A program made the translations under genes and the position numbers. Under the pieces are notes generated by a model. The model was not told the origin of the DNA and made no database searches. It saw only the letters and a program-made list of their open reading frames with translations. Shown piece after piece: positions 13,073 through 14,310 of a stretch of DNA of 14,310 nucleotides. The stretch's first letter is position 1, and each line of letters opens with the position of its first letter. Source of the stretch: JAPHTQ01 sp051747405 (GTDB taxonomy: Bacteria; Pseudomonadota; Gammaproteobacteria; Thiohalomonadales; Thiohalomonadaceae); the NCBI GenBank assembly GCA_051747405.1, contig JBNJGC010000061.1, positions 1-14,310 on the forward strand. The letters are read 5' to 3'.

Positions 13073-13220
13073 TCAACGCAGAGAGCGCAGAGGCGCAAAG
13101 GGCGCTGAGAATAGTGATGGCTGTACCAATCAGGCCGGAGCAGACCGGCACATCACCGTTACCGAGTCGCAGCATTAATATCCTCTGCGTTCTCTGCGTC
13201 TCTGCGCTCTCTGCGTTAAA
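13073..13220. repeat. CTCTGCG-type inverted-repeat element, copy 3
   Basis: The left arm (13073-13110) begins TCAACGCAGAGAGCGCAGAG. The right arm (13181-13220) has four CTCTGCG units ending CTCTGCGTTAAA. An unrelated core of about 70 bp lies between. It fills nearly all of the 168-bp cbbQ-cbbO gap, ending 5 nt from the cbbQ stop and starting 15 nt before the cbbO start, so any cbbQO transcript must cross it. In mRNA it would form a long hairpin. Confidence 0.75.
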
Positions 13221-13225
13221 TGTTT

Positions 13226-14035
13226 TTATGCAAAGACAGCATCGATGGCGTGGTCGAGGGTGTCGCGGATGTCCTTGTCGTCGGTGATGGGTCGCACCAG
13301 CGCCATGCGGCAGGCGGAGCGGGGTTTGATGCCCTTGCCGATGAGATTGGCCGCGTAGACCAGCAGGCGGGTGGAGATCCCCTCGTCCAGGCCGTGGCCC
13401 TTGAGGTTGCGGGCGGTCTCGCCGATCTTGACCAGCTTCATTGCGGTGTCGTTGTCAATGCCGGTCTCCTTGGCGACGATGCCCGCCTCGGTCTCGGCCT
13501 CGGCGTAGTCGAAGTCCATCGCCACGAAGCGCTGCTTGGTGGACTGTTTGAGATCCTTCATCAAGCTCTGGTAGCCGGGGTTGTAGGAGATCACCAGCTG
13601 AAAATCGGGGTGCGCCTCGACCACCTCGCCCTTCTTGTCCAGCGGCAGGGTGCGGCGGTGGTCGGTGAGCGGGTGGATCACCACGGTGGTGTCCTGGCGC
13701 GCCTCCACCACCTCGTCCAGGTAGCAGATGGCGCCGATGCGCGCGGCCACGGTCAGCGGACCGTCGAGCCAGCGGGTGCCGTCGGCGTCGAGCAGGTAGC
13801 GACCGACCAGGTCGGAGGCGGTCATGTCCTCGTTACAGGCGACGGTGATGAGCGGCTTGCCCAGTTTCCAGGCCATGTGCTCGATAAAGCGCGATTTACC
13901 GCAACCGGTCGGCCCCTTGACCATCACCGGCAGGCGCGCCTCATAGGCGGCCTGGTAAAGCTCGACCTCTTCATCCTGCGCCTGGTAGAACGGCTCTTCC
14001 TTGATGATGTACTGTTCCTTATCGATGCTGCTCAT
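13226..14035 (-). CDS. cbbQ: CbbQ-type AAA+ ATPase, Rubisco activase motor
   Basis: A 269-residue MoxR-group AAA+ ATPase of the CbbQ/NorQ/GvpN family. Walker A is GPTGCGKS (41-48), Walker B is ICYLDE with D107 and E108, and a sensor-like GISTR lies at 219-223. The blocks TVACNEDMTASDLVGRYLL and SYNPGYQSLMKDLKQSTKQRF favour CbbQ over NorQ, judged from memory of the families. CbbQ forms hexamers that work with CbbO to reactivate inhibited Rubisco by ATP-driven remodelling. ATG 14035 is preceded by GGGAG with a good spacing; a TTG at 14041 in the same frame is too close to that site. No Rubisco gene is in the window; it may lie beyond the right edge or elsewhere. Confidence 0.85.
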   Translation of the reverse strand: MSSIDKEQYIIKEEPFYQAQDEEVELYQAAYEARLPVMVKGPTGCGKSRFIEHMAWKLGKPLITVACNEDMTASDLVGRYLLDADGTRWLDGPLTVAARIGAICYLDEVVEARQDTTVVIHPLTDHRRTLPLDKKGEVVEAHPDFQLVISYNPGYQSLMKDLKQSTKQRFVAMDFDYAEAETEAGIVAKETGIDNDTAMKLVKIGETARNLKGHGLDEGISTRLLVYAANLIGKGIKPRSACRMALVRPITDDKDIRDTLDHAIDAVFA

Positions 14036-14092
14036 GGACAACTCCCGACGTGTCTTGTATTGAATTTACCGCAGTATATGACAGAGACTACC

Positions 14093-14120
14093 ATAATAAG
14101 AATTCATTAATTTTAATCAA
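14093..14120 (-). promoter_or_regulatory. Sigma70-type promoter of cbbQ
   Basis: On the minus strand a -35-like TTGATT (14120-14115) and a -10-like TATTAT (14098-14093) are separated by 16 nt. They sit in a sharply AT-rich island (about 14085-14150) within GC-rich DNA. The predicted start is near 14086, giving a leader of about 50 nt. The -35 overlaps TTGAT-TAAA-ATTAA (14120-14107), one mismatch from the FNR-type consensus, but at the wrong position for activation. Confidence 0.55.
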
Positions 14121-14124
14121 TCTC

Positions 14125-14140
14125 ATAAGCTATGACTTAT
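14125..14140. promoter_or_regulatory. Dyad upstream of cbbQ, candidate CbbR/LysR-type operator
   Basis: ATAAG (14125-14129) and CTTAT (14136-14140) form a dyad with a 6-nt centre. It contains TAA-N8-TTA, compatible with the TNA-N7/8-TNA pattern described for CbbR. It is centred near -46 relative to the predicted cbbQ start. One short dyad in AT-rich DNA is weak evidence. Confidence 0.35.
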
Positions 14141-14187
14141 ATTTATTACGCCAGAGCCCAGGGCAACCGCATACTTTGTCATCGCTT

Positions 14188-14283
14188 GTGTAAGCCCTTG
14201 ATTTACCGTTTTCTGCCGCAAGGACGCGGCAGTCGAGCCTCCAGGGAGGGATTCACGGCGTACCGTAAATCAAGGGCTTACAC
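14188..14283. repeat. 96-bp palindromic repeat with 19-bp perfect inverted ends
   Basis: GTGTAAGCCCTTGATTTAC (14188-14206) is matched exactly in reverse complement at 14265-14283. The 58-nt centre holds two further hairpins: CTGCCGC (14213-14219) with GCGGCAG (14226-14232), and CCTCC-AG-GGAGG (14238-14249). The whole could fold as a cloverleaf or extrude as a cruciform. It has no coding capacity. It may be a MITE-like or REP-like dispersed repeat. Confidence 0.75.
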
Positions 14284-14310
14284 TAGCTGTACGCAGGGTG
14301 TTATGTAAGT

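Noticed and set aside
13057..13287. Small plus-strand frame containing LCVLCVSALSALN
   Set aside because: This is a translation of CTCTGCG-type repeat arms, a well-known source of false small proteins.
10799..14035. norQ/norD (nitric oxide reductase activation) instead of cbbQ/cbbO
   Set aside because: The families are paralogous. The EDMTASDLVGRYLL and SLMKDLKQSTKQRF blocks and the 752-residue length of the VWA protein fit CbbQ/CbbO better, and no norCB is visible. A phylogeny would settle it.
9522..14171. Shared 13-mer CAGGGCAACCGCA at 9522-9534 and 14159-14171, possible insertion-sequence remnants
   Set aside because: One or two 13-bp matches are expected by chance in a window this size, and no transposase remains were found beside them.
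8032..14206. TTGATTTAC shared by the FNR-type box (8032) and the palindrome arms at 14188-14283, suggesting FNR sites in the repeat
   Set aside because: The repeat lacks the second half-site ATCAA at the required spacing, so the match is probably coincidental.

Overview
The window reads as chromosomal DNA of a GC-rich, facultatively anaerobic proteobacterium, most likely a chemolithoautotrophic gammaproteobacterium able to respire nitrogen oxides. The evidence is a CbbQ/CbbO-type Rubisco activase pair, O2-independent ubiquinone biosynthesis genes (ubiU, ubiV), a hemerythrin/DUF2249/membrane-protein operon behind a perfect FNR/Dnr-type box, and a c-type cytochrome lipoprotein. The taxonomic call is inference from gene content. 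No rRNA, tRNA, CRISPR array or intact transposase was seen.

Layout. Positions 1-3082 are transcribed on the minus strand: a TatD-linked-type radical SAM protein, a YhcC-type radical SAM protein, ubiU, then the first 58 codons of ubiV, which runs off the left edge. A divergent promoter region (3083-3208) separates this group from a plus-strand nitronate monooxygenase-family gene (3209-4372). That gene ends at a cloverleaf-like palindrome lying between convergent genes. From 7985 down to 4450 (minus) lies a tightly coupled operon: hemerythrin, DUF2249 protein, a 12-helix membrane protein with a threefold internal repeat, then an HDOD-GAF protein whose start codon directly abuts a (GGTTGCT)10 heptamer tract. 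Its promoter has TTGATTTACATCAA centred at -41.5 from the start site predicted by the -10 box. Positions 9411-8121 (minus) hold a DUF302 protein and a TauD/TfdA-type Fe(II)/2-oxoglutarate dioxygenase. Positions 9412-9784 are non-coding, followed by a probable terminator for a lipoprotein cytochrome c (10288-9818). Positions 14035-10375 (minus) hold cbbQ, cbbO and a small secreted Cys-rich protein. Upstream of cbbQ is an AT-rich promoter with a LysR-like dyad, then a 96-bp palindromic repeat near the right edge.

How the parts may work together. UbiU/UbiV supply quinone without O2, the hemerythrin operon probably senses or handles NO, O2 or redox stress under anaerobic control, and CbbQ/CbbO remodel inhibited Rubisco, whose structural genes are not in the window. 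Noncoding repeats stand out. Three copies of a CTCTGCG-type inverted repeat sit in spacers between co-directional genes, and one of them encodes the C-terminal tail of the YhcC-type protein. Other short palindromes occur nested in copy 1, after the nitronate monooxygenase gene and at the right edge. The least explained features are the FNR/Dnr-linked hemerythrin-DUF2249-12TM-HDOD operon and the heptamer tract that could switch the HDOD gene.
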